DNA of 64,000 nt from Platycnemis pennipes. Lineage: Eukaryota > Arthropoda > Insecta > Odonata > Platycnemididae. Where the stretch lies: NCBI GenBank assembly GCA_933228895.1, contig OW121857.1:1240001-1304000 (forward strand), in the 5' to 3' direction. A program made the position numbers and the translations under genes. The notes under the pieces are model-generated. The model was not told the origin of the DNA. It worked only from the letters and a program-made list of their open reading frames with translations, and did no database searches. This document shows, in pieces, positions 1 through 11,944 of this stretch (position 1 is the stretch's first letter; every line of letters begins with the position of its first letter).

Positions 1-2
1 AT

Positions 3-2267
3 TTTGACAAAGCCCCAGTATTAACCCATTCTCTAATTATTGACTCTGATCTGAATGTGACAGCATATGTGAATGATATTGGAATAACAACAGCTGGAAA
101 GTATAATCTCCCCCACAAGTCATCTTATATGTATGAAATATATGAATTATTAGATACTCTACAATCAATTAATCATGTTGATACTTCTAACAATTGTTCT
201 GCTATATCTAAAGCTATTGAAAGCCTGAAAATAAATGACAGTGACAATGAAAATTTTTACAACTTCTTTAAAACCCAAATAGATCTAATCCAAAAGAAGA
301 AGGAAGTTATGAGGTATGATTCTGATATGATTATTTTTGCATCTATGTTTTTCCTTGTGTCACCCCATGCTTACAAATTTGTCAGGGAAACTGGAAACTT
401 CGTTCTTCCTCATCCACAAACTATACGGAAAATTTGCTCATCTTTCAAGTTGGGGCCAGATAGTGAACAGCAAGAGGAAGGTTTCCTCTTCTTCTTAAAA
501 CAGCAGACTAGGAACCTTGAAGCCCACGAGAGATTTGTAACGTTAATGGTTGATGAAATCCACATTAAAAAATACTTAGACTATAAAGGGGGCTCCATTG
601 TTGGGTCATCGTTTGACAGTGAAAACCTTGCATCAAGTGCTCATGTTTTCATGATTCAGAGTTTACAGTCCAGGTACAAAGAGGTCATCCACATCCTTCC
701 TGTTAGCTCTTTAAATGCCAGTACTCTCCACAGTATAATTAAGAAAGTCATCTTGGGGATGGAAGTTGCTGGGCTTAAAGTTGTTGCTGTCATCACTGAC
801 AACAACTCAATTAACCGCAAAGCTATGTCTTCCTTCGCTTCTTCTCCAAGTTTAAGCATTGTTTACCCTCATCCCTCTGATGCATTCCGCCCATTGTTCT
901 ATGTTATTGATCCTGTGCATATATTTAAGTGCATTCGCAATAACTGGGTGAATCAAAAGAATGACGGGGTCTGCATGTACTTCCCAGATTTCGATGACAA
1001 TAGCATTAAGCATACTGCATCCTTCAATACCCTCAGGCAACTGTACAATCTAGAGGCTGGTAAACTATTGAAATATGGGTATGGTCTTTCAGTTAAATCC
1101 CTTTGGCCCTCTAATATTGAGAAACAAAATGTTCAGCTAGTGCAAAAAATATTCAATGATTATGTCATTGAGGCTCTACATGCTCTGGGTAATAAGAAAC
1201 AATTAAATCATGCTGATGGAACTGCTTCTTTCATAAATATTATCTCTCGGTGGTGGAAAATTGTCAATGTCAAAAGTCCCTACAAGGGAAAACGCCTCAA
1301 TGATGCATACCTCTCACCCATTTCAAATTGCCACCTTGACCACAATTTGATATTTCTAAACAAGTTCTTTTCTTGGCTCGATGTATGGCATGGCATGGCC
1401 TTAGATTCTGGTTTCCTAACGAAAGAGACATTTTCGGCTCTGAAGCACAGTACTCATGCATTGCTTGAATTGACCTCCTTCTGCTTTGAGGAATTAAGCA
1501 TGAAGTATGTGTTGCTGGGGAAATTTCAAACTGATGCTTTGGAAGCAAGATTTGGCTTGTACAGGCAATTATGTGGAGCCCAGTACAATCTGTCTGTCAG
1601 GCAAGTTTTTGAGGTTGAGAAGAAACTACGGATGTCCAAAGCCATTCATTCCCTTAAAGATTCCCTTCCACCTAGTGAAGCTCCTGCCCTTGCTGAATGT
1701 GGATTAGAAGTACCTGATGGTCCTAATACACAGGAATTACTTCCCTTTCTTGATGTCATCGTGACCATAGAAGATCTGCACAGTATCATGGAGGATATGC
1801 CGGTCATTGTTTATGTTTCGGGATACTGTGCATTTTCTCAAGTCAAGAAAATGAAATGTGACTCTTGCAGGGATAACCTTATTACAGAGCGACCTCTAAA
1901 CATTGCTGTCAACAATTTCATAATTTCCTTAGATAGAGGTGGGCTACATTACCCGCAGCAAAAAGTTATTGATATTGTAATGCATAATTATGTGGTGGTG
2001 AATAAACTTTTAAATACTAAAAATACGGATAACTTCCTAAAATCAAAGAATCAACGATCAGTGGCTATAAGTTTAACTAATATTGCACTGGCAAATAATG
2101 AGTTCCCCTTCTGGAATAACTGCTATTGTGGTCAAAAAACTGGAAAGGTTGTAGAAAATATTCTTAAATGCAGTACTAATTGCCTTCTAAATAACTATAC
2201 AAAGAATAGAAACAATACCTGTGGGAAAAGTGAAACAAAGAGGAAATTATCCACGTTAAATAAATAA
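3..2267 (+). CDS. P-element/THAP9-type transposase, 5' end outside window
   Basis: The frame is open from the left edge to a TAA at 2267, at least 754 codons without a break. It is a DNA transposase of the P-element/THAP9 family, which cuts and joins element ends through an RNase H-like D-D-E site. Counting from the GTG codon at 57, the DEIHI motif gives a candidate first Asp at residue 166. The ITDNNS motif gives the second near 248, DPVHIFKCIRNNW follows at about 285, and the ALEARFGLYRQ motif gives the Glu near 496. The long stretch between the second Asp and the Glu corresponds to the GTP-binding insertion of this family. A Cys-pair motif (CDSCRDN) near residue 600 is also typical. No ATG start is assigned, because codons run upstream of 57 in frame; the N-terminal THAP zinc finger, if present, lies outside. 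Family call is firm; activity is inference. Confidence 0.88.
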   Translation, partial: FDKAPVLTHSLIIDSDLNVTAYVNDIGITTAGKYNLPHKSSYMYEIYELLDTLQSINHVDTSNNCSAISKAIESLKINDSDNENFYNFFKTQIDLIQKKKEVMRYDSDMIIFASMFFLVSPHAYKFVRETGNFVLPHPQTIRKICSSFKLGPDSEQQEEGFLFFLKQQTRNLEAHERFVTLMVDEIHIKKYLDYKGGSIVGSSFDSENLASSAHVFMIQSLQSRYKEVIHILPVSSLNASTLHSIIKKVILGMEVAGLKVVAVITDNNSINRKAMSSFASSPSLSIVYPHPSDAFRPLFYVIDPVHIFKCIRNNWVNQKNDGVCMYFPDFDDNSIKHTASFNTLRQLYNLEAGKLLKYGYGLSVKSLWPSNIEKQNVQLVQKIFNDYVIEALHALGNKKQLNHADGTASFINIISRWWKIVNVKSPYKGKRLNDAYLSPISNCHLDHNLIFLNKFFSWLDVWHGMALDSGFLTKETFSALKHSTHALLELTSFCFEELSMKYVLLGKFQTDALEARFGLYRQLCGAQYNLSVRQVFEVEKKLRMSKAIHSLKDSLPPSEAPALAECGLEVPDGPNTQELLPFLDVIVTIEDLHSIMEDMPVIVYVSGYCAFSQVKKMKCDSCRDNLITERPLNIAVNNFIISLDRGGLHYPQQKVIDIVMHNYVVVNKLLNTKNTDNFLKSKNQRSVAISLTNIALANNEFPFWNNCYCGQKTGKVVENILKCSTNCLLNNYTKNRNNTCGKSETKRKLSTLNK

Positions 2268-2499
2268 TTCATCGTGTACATCTTATTCACCTGACATTTT
2301 CCTTCCCTGAGCTTATTTCTTCCCTGAGCTTATGCCTTTATAGTGCTTATTTTCCTTTTCTTGTCTTCCATTTCCTGTGCTTCTGCATCCTGCCTGGCAT
2401 GACTTATGGACTATCACAATTATAGTTTCTCTAGTATCAGTACAAGTATTCTGATGCATGTATATAGCCTTTTTCATTCTTACTTGCTGTATGTACTAT
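2268..2499. other. 3' flank of the transposase
   Basis: AT-rich sequence after the transposase stop. It carries a short internal duplication of TTCCCTGAGCTTAT near 2305-2335. No terminal inverted repeat for the transposase element could be recognised. Confidence 0.4.
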
Positions 2500-3742
2500 T
2501 ACATAAGTAGTTATTTAGTGTTAATACACTTGTTTTGCAAACTGGTATCACTAGTTACCAACTGTAGCGTGATTTCATGCATTCCTCTGCACAGAACTTA
2601 GTCTATTGATTTATAACATTTAGTTTGTAGTTATGTATTACTATTGCACTTGTCTGCAATGCTGAAGCATTAGCTACAGACTGTAGTATGTAAATATTTT
2701 GTATTAAGATGGGATTTCCTCTGCACATGGTTTACTCTAATGTATTGTTACATCTAGTTTGTAGTTATGTGCTAGTATTGCACTTGTCTGCAATGTTGTA
2801 GCATTAGCTACAGACTGTAGTATGTAAATATTTTGTATTAAGATGGGATTTCCTCTGCACATGGTTTACTCTAATGTATTGTTACATCTAGTTTGTAGTT
2901 ATGTACTAGTATTGCACTTGTCTGCAATGTTGTAGCATTAGCTACAGACTGTAGTATGTAAATATTTTGTATTAAGATGGGATTTCCTCTGCACATGGTT
3001 TACTCTAATGTATTGTTACATCTAGTTTGTAGTTATGTGCTAGTATTGCACTTGTCTGCAATGTTGTAGCATTAGCTACAGACTGTAGTATGTAAATATT
3101 TTGTATTAAGATGGGATTTCCTCTGCACATGGTTTACTCTAATGTATTGTTACATCTAGTTTGTAGTTATGTACTAGTATTGCACTTGTCTGCAATGTTG
3201 TAGCATTAGCTACAGACTGTAGTATGTAAATATTTTGTATTAAGATGGGATTTCCTCTGCACATGGTTTACTCTAATGTATTGTTACATCTAGTTTGTAG
3301 TTATGTACTAGTATTGCACTTGTCTGCAATGTTGTAGCATTAGCTACAGACTGTAGTATGTAAATATTTTGTATTAAGATGGGATTTCCTCTGCACATGG
3401 TTTACTCTAATGTATTGTTACATCTAGTTTGTAGTTATGTACTAGTATTGCACTTGTCTGCAATGTTGTAGCATAAGCTACAGACTGTAGTATGTAAATA
3501 TTTTGTATTAAGATGGGATTTCCTCTGCACATGGTTTACTCTAATGTATTGTTACATCTAGTTTGTAGTTATGTGCTAGTATTGCACTTGTCTGCAATGT
3601 TGTAGCATTGGCTACAGACTGTAGTATGTAAATATTTTGTATTAAGATGGCATTTCCTCTGCACATGGTTTACTCTAATGTATTGTTACATCTAGTTTGT
3701 AGTTATGTACTAGTATTGCACTTGTCTGCAATGTTGTTATGT
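2500..3742 (+). repeat. 134-bp tandem array A
   Basis: A satellite-like array of about nine units. The marker GTAGTTATG recurs at 2627, 2761, 2895, 3029, 3163, 3297, 3431, 3565 and 3699, eight successive spacings of exactly 134 bp with no indel. Central units differ by only a few substitutions. The first unit (about 2500-2627) and the last partial unit are more diverged, as expected when unequal exchange homogenises the middle of an array. It starts about 230 bp after the transposase stop, so it could belong to the 3' part of that element, but that is inference. Confidence 0.95.
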
Positions 3743-4004
3743 TACTAAGTAGTATGCATAACAAGTGACTGTGGTCAGTATGCATGCTTATGCTGTATGA
3801 AAGGTACAATCCCAAAACCAAGCACTAGAGGTATTGACCAAATTACTTATGGTAACTAATGTGCAATGTATGCTGGGATATATCAATAAATTCTGATGAG
3901 TGGTTGGGGGGATATGGTTGGGAATGGGTTTCTTAGTCAATTCACGACACCAATCATAGAGTCTGACAATAGAATTTTGAATAGGTAAGCATTGGATTGA
4001 GTGC

Positions 4005-5125
4005 AGGAGGTCAGACTCCTTCATAAATCCTAGTCGAATTTTGCTCCAGTGCTCTCCTCCTAGCAACTGGATACATTTAAGAATTGGAGGTAAATTTGAG
4101 TACTTTGGCAGTTCTCATTCATTTTTAAATGGAGTGTATCAGGTCCCACTCCTTCATAAATCCCAGCCGAATTTTGCTCCAGTGCTCTCCTCCTAGCAAC
4201 TGGATACATTTAGGAATTGGAGGTAATTTTGAGTGAGTTTGGCAGTTCTCATTCATTTTTAAATTGAGAGTATCAGGTCCCAATCCTTCATAAATCCCAG
4301 CCGAATTTTGCTCCAGTGCTCTCCTCCTAGCAACTGGATACATTTAGGAATTGGAGGTATATTTGAGTGAGTTTGGCAGTTCTCATTCATTTTTAAATTG
4401 AGTGTATCAGGTCCCAATCCTTCATAAATCCCAGCCGAATTTTGCTCCAGTGCTCTCCTCCTAGCAACTGGATACATTTAGGAATTGGAGGTAATTTTGA
4501 GTGAGTTTGGCAGTTCTCATTCATTTTTAAATTGAGAGTATCAGGTCCCAATCCTTCATAAATCCCAGCCGAATTTTGCTCCAGTGCTCTCCTCCTAGCA
4601 ACTGGATACATTTAGGAATTGGAGGTAATTTTGAGTGAGTTTGGCAGTTCTCATTCATTTTTAAATTGAGAGTATCAGGTCCCAATCCTTCATAAATCCC
4701 AGCCGAATTTTGCTCCAGTGCTCTCCTCCTAGCAACTGGATACATTTAGGAATTGGAGGTATATTTGAGTGAGTTTGGCAGTTCTCATTCATTTTTAAAT
4801 GGAGTGTATCAGGTCCCACTCCTTCATAAATCCCAGCCGAATTTTGCTCCAGTGCTCTCCTCCTAGCAACTGGATACATTTAGGAATTGGAGGTAATTTT
4901 GAGTGAGTTTGGCAGTTCTCATTCATTTTTAAATTGAGTGTAGCAGGTCACACTCCTTCATAAATAGCAACCGAATTTTGCTCCAGTGCTTTTCTCTTAG
5001 CCACTGGATATATATTAAAATTTTGGGTACTTTTGAATGAGTTGGCAGTTCACAGTATTTATTATGAAAAGCAGGTCTCACTCCATTATTCCCACCCAAA
5101 TTGTGCTCCAGTGCTATTATTGATT
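4005..5125 (+). repeat. 134-bp tandem array B
   Basis: A second array starting about 260 bp after array A, also with a 134-bp period. AGGTC starts at 4141, 4275, 4409, 4543, 4677, 4811 and 4945, all exactly 134 bp apart, with diverged units at both ends (near 4008 and 5070). I see no sequence similarity to array A. Two variants recur: units with GTAATTTT are usually followed by AGAGTATC, and units with GTATATTT by AGTGTATC. Minus-strand ORFs of 72 codons repeat in each unit, but because 134 is not a multiple of 3 they cannot form one repeated protein. Confidence 0.95.
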
Positions 5126-7310
5126 TTTTTACATGAAAGGAAAAGGCGTTTTTCTCTGTCAGTGGAGTTTCAGGGAAAGCAGAGCATCTTGAAAATGAAA
5201 TTGTATGCTAACTTCTAATCTTTCACTCATTTCCTTTGAGGATTTGGCTTTGCTTCCGGTATTTGTATTTTTCATTGATGTTTACGGAAGTAAGGTGAAT
5301 TACCGTTGCTTCTGGCATTTTTTCTTTAATTACCATTTACTAAAGAATCTGCTCTAACACATTTTATGTAAGCATTAATATGACTACCCTCGATTATATT
5401 CTTATTCCACAAAGCTTACTGCTGCGGAGCACAATATGTTTCTCTCGTATGGCCGCAGAAAGAATTATATCGAGTACAAGGTAATCAGTTTGTGAATACT
5501 GATATGACTTCGCGCGAAGATAATCTAAAATGTCGACAGGCAGATTGTGAAAGGCTTCCTGAAAACTCCCGATTTTAACCGTTTCGGGAATGTATTTTCA
5601 TTTCCTGGGTGTCATGATATCACGGATTTTACCACCATATCAGTACAATACTACTGCATTTGGAACCAATCTAGATGCTTCATAAATATTGCAGACCCGG
5701 CTACCGTGCGAGTGAAAGTTTTGCTGAGTCTTTCGCGTAGGACGGCTCGGCTGACCGCCCGGCCGTCGGCCCAAATGTCGTGACGTCACGGACCAGCGCT
5801 AAGGCCTTGTATTCTCGATGGTCGTGCCTCAAACCGGGCAAATAATATTTGCCGCAGGAAAAACGCGTCCGTTGCGAGAGGGGCGGCGATCCTTCTAAGG
5901 CCCTACCTCGAAAATCAATGTTATTGGACCGTACAAATGCATTTATTTCTCTAAACTAAACGGAAATGCGACCATTACTACAGCATTATTTTATTCGATG
6001 GCAGTATTTTAGGTATAACTAACACCGATTCTTGTAATGTAAAATCGTACCATCAAATTTCTTTACAAGAGACGAGTGTAAAGATATTTTTACACACGTA
6101 TATACAACAAAAATTAAAATGAGTTCAGTTTTCTCGGGCACCAGGTGAATGCTTTTTGTACAGCCAAAGACTGTCAGACTGACACCGACAGGTCTTAATG
6201 AATAAGAATAGTTATTATTCATTATCTTCTACAGACGTCCTGATGGCGGTGTCAGAGTTTGACAAAGAAAACGCTGGCTGTAGGAAAAGCACTCACTGGA
6301 AGAGCTCCCGAGAGAACTTCGCACATAAAATACGCGAGGAAAACACCCAAAATGAAAATGTATCTACCGAAATCGTTTGTATGACGTTGTCTTTACCAAC
6401 GACGTCGCTATCCACCACTATCAGATAATCGAGCCTCCGATACATTTTTCCAATGAATTTCCGTAAAAAATGCCTGTGGATGAGTTTTTCAGTGTATTCT
6501 TTCTGTCTGGTATTCTAAGTTGCCGAAATACCGGATAATTATGGTAAGACGAACGTTAATTTTCAACTTATTAACATATTTGTTCAATCACGAAAGTACC
6601 GGTATACCGGTATTTTTTCGCCGGTACTACCGAGGGAGTACTATTATTGCTTTTTAATACTCATCACAAAAATACCGGTACTTTATTAGGTACCGCCCAT
6701 GCCTAATTGGGCATTCGCTAGTCAGCGCTCGAAAGGAAACATCGCCCGAGTGGGAAGGGTGCTCGTGGGGGGACCGTGAGCTTTGTACTATGCACTTCAA
6801 AACACCCGGGCTTCGTTTGTTTGCCACTACAAAATCAGCTCGTGAGAATATCTGTGGCGGCAGAATGCGAGGTAAGACTGGTAAGACCGCCCATTAGTCG
6901 GACGCCTCTCATTCGCTGATTTCTACCGCTGGTGCTCTGCTGCCGTGCTAGGCACCCTTTGAATAGATCGCTACATTGTCGCAACTACTAGTGCTTTTCT
7001 CTGGGAGTTTATCTGGGACGAAGACCGCGAAGTTGACGATGAGGAGGACGAAGACAATGTTTTTAGGGACGCAGTATATAAGGACGGCGACGTCAATGTA
7101 TTACAATTAATGCCTTTTCCCTTCCATTCCCACCCTTGTACCTTTCCTCCCGGTCTGAAGCACCTATTAGTGAGATAACAGACTTGAAAACACCCATGTA
7201 TATTAAAATTAAATTACGATAGAAGAATGAGCGTAGGCGCGCGTGTGAGTGCGTAATGAGTGATATTGTTTATAAATGAGCGACAAAGATAGAAAAAGAC
7301 AAAATAAATG
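5126..7310. other. Intergenic DNA, no gene recognised
   Basis: No coding motif is recognised in any frame. A locally GC-rich patch at about 5690-5900 includes the palindrome TGACGTCA near 5780. Short ORFs here show no family motif. Confidence 0.5.
6590..6704. mobile_element. Possible hAT-type element terminus rich in ACCGGTA
   Basis: A cluster of ACCGGTA/TACCGGT motifs ends in GTACCGCCCATGCCTA, whose complement (TAGGCATGGGCGGTAC) resembles the GGGCGGTACC-type ends seen on some hAT elements. No matching opposite end or target duplication was found, so this is a weak call. Confidence 0.28.
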
Positions 7311-7710
7311 AAGTGCGTATTTCTATACAAAAAACGGAAGATGCAGTTACAGAGACTGGTAAAGGGATTGAATATGATGGTTCTCATGTGCATCCATCCT
7401 CGCTTGCGGCAACTACGTCAACACATGGAACACATCTATCGGCAGCGTCAGCCTCCGCTAGTTACAAACTGCAGGAACGTGACATAGGTAGGTATCGCGA
7501 CGCCCTTGTTGGAAAGATTTTGATATTTTGTTGGTAATACTTATTTTGAGCTGTCGTTAGATTTGTCTTTCCCACAAGAGTGTATAACAAACAGACAACT
7601 AGACAAATAATGATAACATTGATTGGAGAAGTGAGTCAGCTCAACGAATAAATCTCCTATAAAGGGAATAAATGCAAGTTCATCTGCCAAAGGAAAAGCA
7701 AAATATAATT

Positions 7711-8616
7711 TTAAAAATGTGTGAGACCAGATGGGTGGAAAGATATGAAGCTGTTTTGACATTTTTGGACGCCTTGCCATGTCTTCCTGGAATTTTGCAA
7801 AAAAAAGGCTGAAGAAGGGGTTAGAAGTGCTACACCTGCATTTTCGCTGCTCCAAGCTATCATGTCGTCGGAATTTCTTGTAAGCTTGGTAATCCTCGCT
7901 GATATTTTAGGAATCACGCTGCCTTTATCTCGATCATTACAAGTCATTGAAATTGATATACTTTCTGCAGTTCAGCTTATCAATGCGACCACAGCCAGTC
8001 TGCAGAGGCAACGTGAAACTAGCACGGATGCATTCAAAAACATTTCAATATGGTTGAGGCCCTTGCAAATGAAATGGGTACAGATATCACGGTCCGCAGA
8101 ATTACCGGCCGTCAAACAAATAGGTCGAATATTCAGACTGAGTCTATTGAAGAGTATTACCGCCTTACAATATATATTCCTTTTCTAGATTATTTGTTAA
8201 AGGAAATATCATTCAGTTACCTAACGCTCAGCTGCAAAAAATCGGAGTTGCAAAAGCTGCTGTCACATAACTTCAGTAACGAAGATATTGAGGATGTTTT
8301 GCAAGGTGCTGAAGTATATAAAGAGGACCTTCCTTGTTTTTAGCTTTGAAGGGAGAGCTAAAAATTTGGCAAGAGATAAGAGAAAATATTATGCCAAAGT
8401 CTCCAGCAGATGCCTACAAAACAGCAACGGCACTGCCAAATATTAGAACTCTATGTCAATTGTTGTGCACGTTTCCTGTGACTACTTGCACTGCCGAGCG
8501 ATCTTTCTCCACCTTACGCCGATTAAAAACATATCTTCGCAGCAGAATGACAGAAGATCGTTTGAATGGACCGGCTTTAATGCATATCCATCAAGACATT
8601 GTGTCAATTGTGTGTT
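7711..8616 (+). pseudogene. Decayed hAT-family transposase
   Basis: Remains of a hAT transposase of the ZMYM1/THAP12-like type, a cut-and-paste enzyme. Three frames are needed to read it. The first begins near 7717 with CETRWVERYEAV, a hallmark of the family, and ends at a stop near 7811. The second (about 7813-8045) contains LLQAIMSSEFLVSL. A shift near 8045 leads to FNMVEALANEMG, and another near 8341 to ALKGELKIWQ. The last part has the conserved C-terminal dimerisation segment: LPNIRTLCQLL, then TAERSFSTLRRLKTYLRSRM, then ALMHIHQDI at about 8575-8605. With at least three frame breaks it cannot make an active enzyme. A separate upstream ORF at 7313-7537 may be its decayed N-terminal part but has no motif. 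Confidence 0.85.
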
Positions 8617-8901
8617 GTCCATATATATATTAAAATGATCGTAATTGGGGGCACCTGTGATCATTAGAGAAATTATTAATATTATTATTAAAAATGAACG
8701 TGAATGAGGTACTGGACATCTTCAGCAGGAAACATAAAAGAAAACTGTCGTTATTATATATGTAACTTAATAATATTTTCATATTAATAACCTTTATATT
8801 AAAATAAAGAGTATATTTCGAACAGTAATTGTTGTATGTTGTTTTTTAATCCCAAATATGAGAAGACCGTTTGCTCGTCAGACCCTTGTGCCCCCCCAGA
8901 A

Positions 8902-8922
8902 AAAATCTTGGATCCGCCCTTG
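8902..8922 (-). repeat. Probable right terminal repeat of the hAT relic
   Basis: On the minus strand this reads CAAGGGCGGATCCAAG, close to the CAGGGGCGGATCC-type ends of many hAT elements. It lies about 290 bp after the decayed transposase. The matching left end was not found, so the element is probably truncated on its left. Confidence 0.5.
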
Positions 8923-11530
8923 GTGCTATTTGCTATAAGTTTTCCCAGTTCGTGATAACAAACAACGGTAAAATGAAATCATCATGAATGGCATGAAAGG
9001 TGCTCTTGGAAACGGAAAGGTGCCCTTGGAAATAATTAAATGTATTTCTCTCAGTTCCAGTTTTCATGTTATATCCCAATAAGACACCATATTTGTATGG
9101 ATCTGTATTCTAAGACACCGTATATGTGTGGATTACCAAACATTCATAATGAAGGCGTCTCCCGGCGCCACAGACTCCCTCTCCTCTGTAAAACATTCAC
9201 TGCCACTAGACTGCAACCGGAGGTCGAAAAAGCGAACTCTTATGTAAAAAACTCTCAACATTCCCTCAGCCGCATTCGAGACTTATAGTCTGTATTTTAT
9301 ATCTTGGCAGTGACGTCACGCCGCTGAGTTGCCAGATTGTTTTGGATGCTCTCTACTTCGTTTTCTCTCGCACAGTTTTGTGAACAATTGACTAACGTTT
9401 TCCGGTGTAAAATTAAAGTTTTTATTTAATTAAATATTCTACCAGCATATTTTTTAGGAAGTGAAGTTATTTTCCATTATTTTCCCGTGACTACTTTGTC
9501 CAGAATTCAAGGCGTCCTCAATCTCTTATTTATTAAAGCGTATTCGCCACGAGTTGTGCAAGTGATTGCTCGTGGGACATCGGAGTCAGCATACCTCACT
9601 AAAAAGTTCAATTTCAGTGAATCAAGTGAAAAAGTGTGTTGCATTTAAGTTATTAGGTTTGAGTGAGGTATACCAAGGAACTTAGTAACCTCGGCAGTGT
9701 CATTGATGGTGAAATTCGTACAAAAATTGTTAAATGTGAGCTCTACTCTCGTGTGGTGTGTACTTTGTTTTTCTCGAAGTTTTCTGCGGAGTTAAGCATT
9801 TATGAGCAATAATTTGTGTGTTAGAGTCATATGTATCACCACCGCTGTTTAATAGGAGTGGTTAGTGATGTTAAAATTAGAATTTTTCTATGTCAATGTG
9901 TAAAGCGCACGCATGAGCTCGTGACGTGCTATCATATTTTTCTATTTTCCTCTGACAAAGGCCTCGAAAATAACAAATAATGCTTGTTATGTTGATTTAA
10001 TGTAGGAAAAATGGTAGGAAGTGGATTTGTTGGGATTTAGCATGAAGAACTGTAAAATTTGTTTCTGTGTCGTACGAATTCATGCTCGGCGTGACGACAT
10101 GTCGTCGTACCTGCAGGTATATCCTCTGATATTAATGAACAGCTGATGCGGCCAAAGCTACAAAGATATAGTGTGATAAGTCGTCGTGCACTGCATCGTA
10201 AGTGAAAAAGCACAAACAATGGTGTTTTCCGTGAGATAAGTGCTGTTGGAAAAACATTTACCGTGTCAATCAAATTCTCATTGTTGTAATGACGTAAATG
10301 TTTTGGTGATTTTGTGGTATTGCATTTCTTTTTCTAAATAAAGTGATAATCAGTGTCATAAGTAAATTTTTAAGCCGTATCGTAAGAAATGAGTAGTTCC
10401 TATGTGGTTGATGCCCATGATGAATAGAATGCCTTGAGTGTGAACGTGATTTTCTGAGGAATAACTGTTAATACAAAGTAGAAGCCTTGACTTTAGTTCA
10501 GCGTAGAATTTCTGAGCACATTAATTTAAAATGTAGAATCAGCTTGGTGAGTGAGGGAATCATTACAAGTTGCATAGACTAAGGCAAACTAAAGAGATGG
10601 ATGTAGGTGCAGCAAGATTTATCGTTATGGTTTAACACATTAATTTCAGTATATTTAAATGTCTTGGGCAAGTTATCGGATTCATAGGGATCAAAGTTTG
10701 AACCCAGTATCAGTGTGTTTTTCAGTGTTAACTTTCTGAAGCCAGTTTTTCAATGCCAATAAACTTGTCATAGGCAATCTCGTGGAATAATAGCTTTGAT
10801 CTGCTTGCTTTCCTCAGTAAGGTTGATGTCGCTTCTGCACCTGCATAATCACTTGTAAGGAGAGACAGTGGCTTTATTCATATAGCAAGAGGGAATAGTC
10901 AGGGAGAGGTTGTTGTAATAAGAGTACGTAGTTGAGTATTTGGTAAGAATGCCTTCAAGACGTGAGACAATTACATTATTGTCTACCGTTGCCGTCAAAA
11001 TCTTGGGCTGTAAACCATTAATAATGCATTACAGTGCCATGGAAAGTAATTCCCTTTCAAACGACTTGAAGTTCCCGCTGGGTAATTCGCTGTAGCGACA
11101 GTAAATTGTTTTGTACCTCGTAAGTTGGCAAAAAAACTTGGCAATGTGTGTGATTTTTAGCTTCTCTCATTGGGGGAAAATCGATGTGTCGTCATCAATT
11201 TCGATTGCGTCACTGCCATCTAAGGCCGCACAGACTATAAGATTAGACAGTGAAGACATGTTCCGTTCCCCTATTCCCCAAGATACCCACGGAAAGGGCC
11301 ATCTGAATCACCCGGAATACATTCGACGTTGACACAACAAGCCTGGCGGAGATATGCTTGAAAAATACGTACTTCACGCGGAAAGGAGAATTATAGGAAC
11401 AGAGCGAAGGAACGCTAACGGGATCTCTTTATCTCTCCTGCAGTATGCAACATATATATGGAACATTTGGAGACGGCCCCACTGGAAAATGCCACCCACA
11501 TGCCATCGATGCAGTTGCGATACGATATGT
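8923..11530. other. Intergenic DNA, no gene recognised
   Basis: About 2.6 kb with no recognisable coding sequence. A GC-richer patch at 9300-9420 contains a TGACGTCA motif. The possible acceptor TATCTCTCCTGCAG at about 11428-11442 lies just before the Penelope-like fragment. Confidence 0.45.
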
Positions 11531-11539
11531 CCGCAGTAC

Positions 11540-11745
11540 GGAGGCATGGCAGGAAGAAAGTCGAGACTTCCTGAATGCCATTGATGAGAACACACAATTC
11601 ACGAAGGAAGAAGAGATCGGTGGGGAACTACTACCCATGCTTGACGTCCTCGTTAAGAGAAAAGAAGATGGATCCCTGGGGCATTCCGTAAACAGAAAGC
11701 GAAATGACGCCAATAGATATCTTCTATCCTGTTCCCATTGAGCAC
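11540..11745 (+). pseudogene. Penelope-like element RT fragment
   Basis: A short remnant of a Penelope-like retroelement reverse transcriptase. The segment RDFLNAIDENTQF, followed by LPMLDVLVKRKEDGSLGHSV, matches the conserved stretch after the catalytic motif in this family (usual form LPFLDVLV..R..DGSLGHSVYRKPTHT). Here YRKPTHT is degraded and a stop follows after CSH. No catalytic Asp pair and no GIY-YIG endonuclease is present. The surrounding open frame (11445-11741) continues upstream without recognisable RT sequence. Confidence 0.65.
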
Positions 11746-11944
11746 AGAGCTGCTGCCCTCTCCTCCGGGTGATGGGAAGCGTAATTGTTGGCGGCCTCCC
11801 ATCGCCAAGTCACGGCATCTACATAGGTTCTGTATTATTTCGTGGCCTACCTTACCCAGGGATAGACCAATACCCCCTCGGAATGCCGTCGCTTTTTGCC
11901 CACGACTGCTTATTCGACGAGTTAACTCGCTTATCTCGCAGCTA

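Noticed and set aside
2627..3742. CRISPR-like array
   Set aside because: Units are contiguous 134-bp tandem repeats without unique spacers, in a eukaryotic context.
4125..4879. Five repeated minus-strand ORFs of 72 codons (MYPVARRRALEQ type)
   Set aside because: They come from the 134-bp array B. The period is not a multiple of three, so each ORF reads two units in different frames; this is a repeat artefact, not a gene family.
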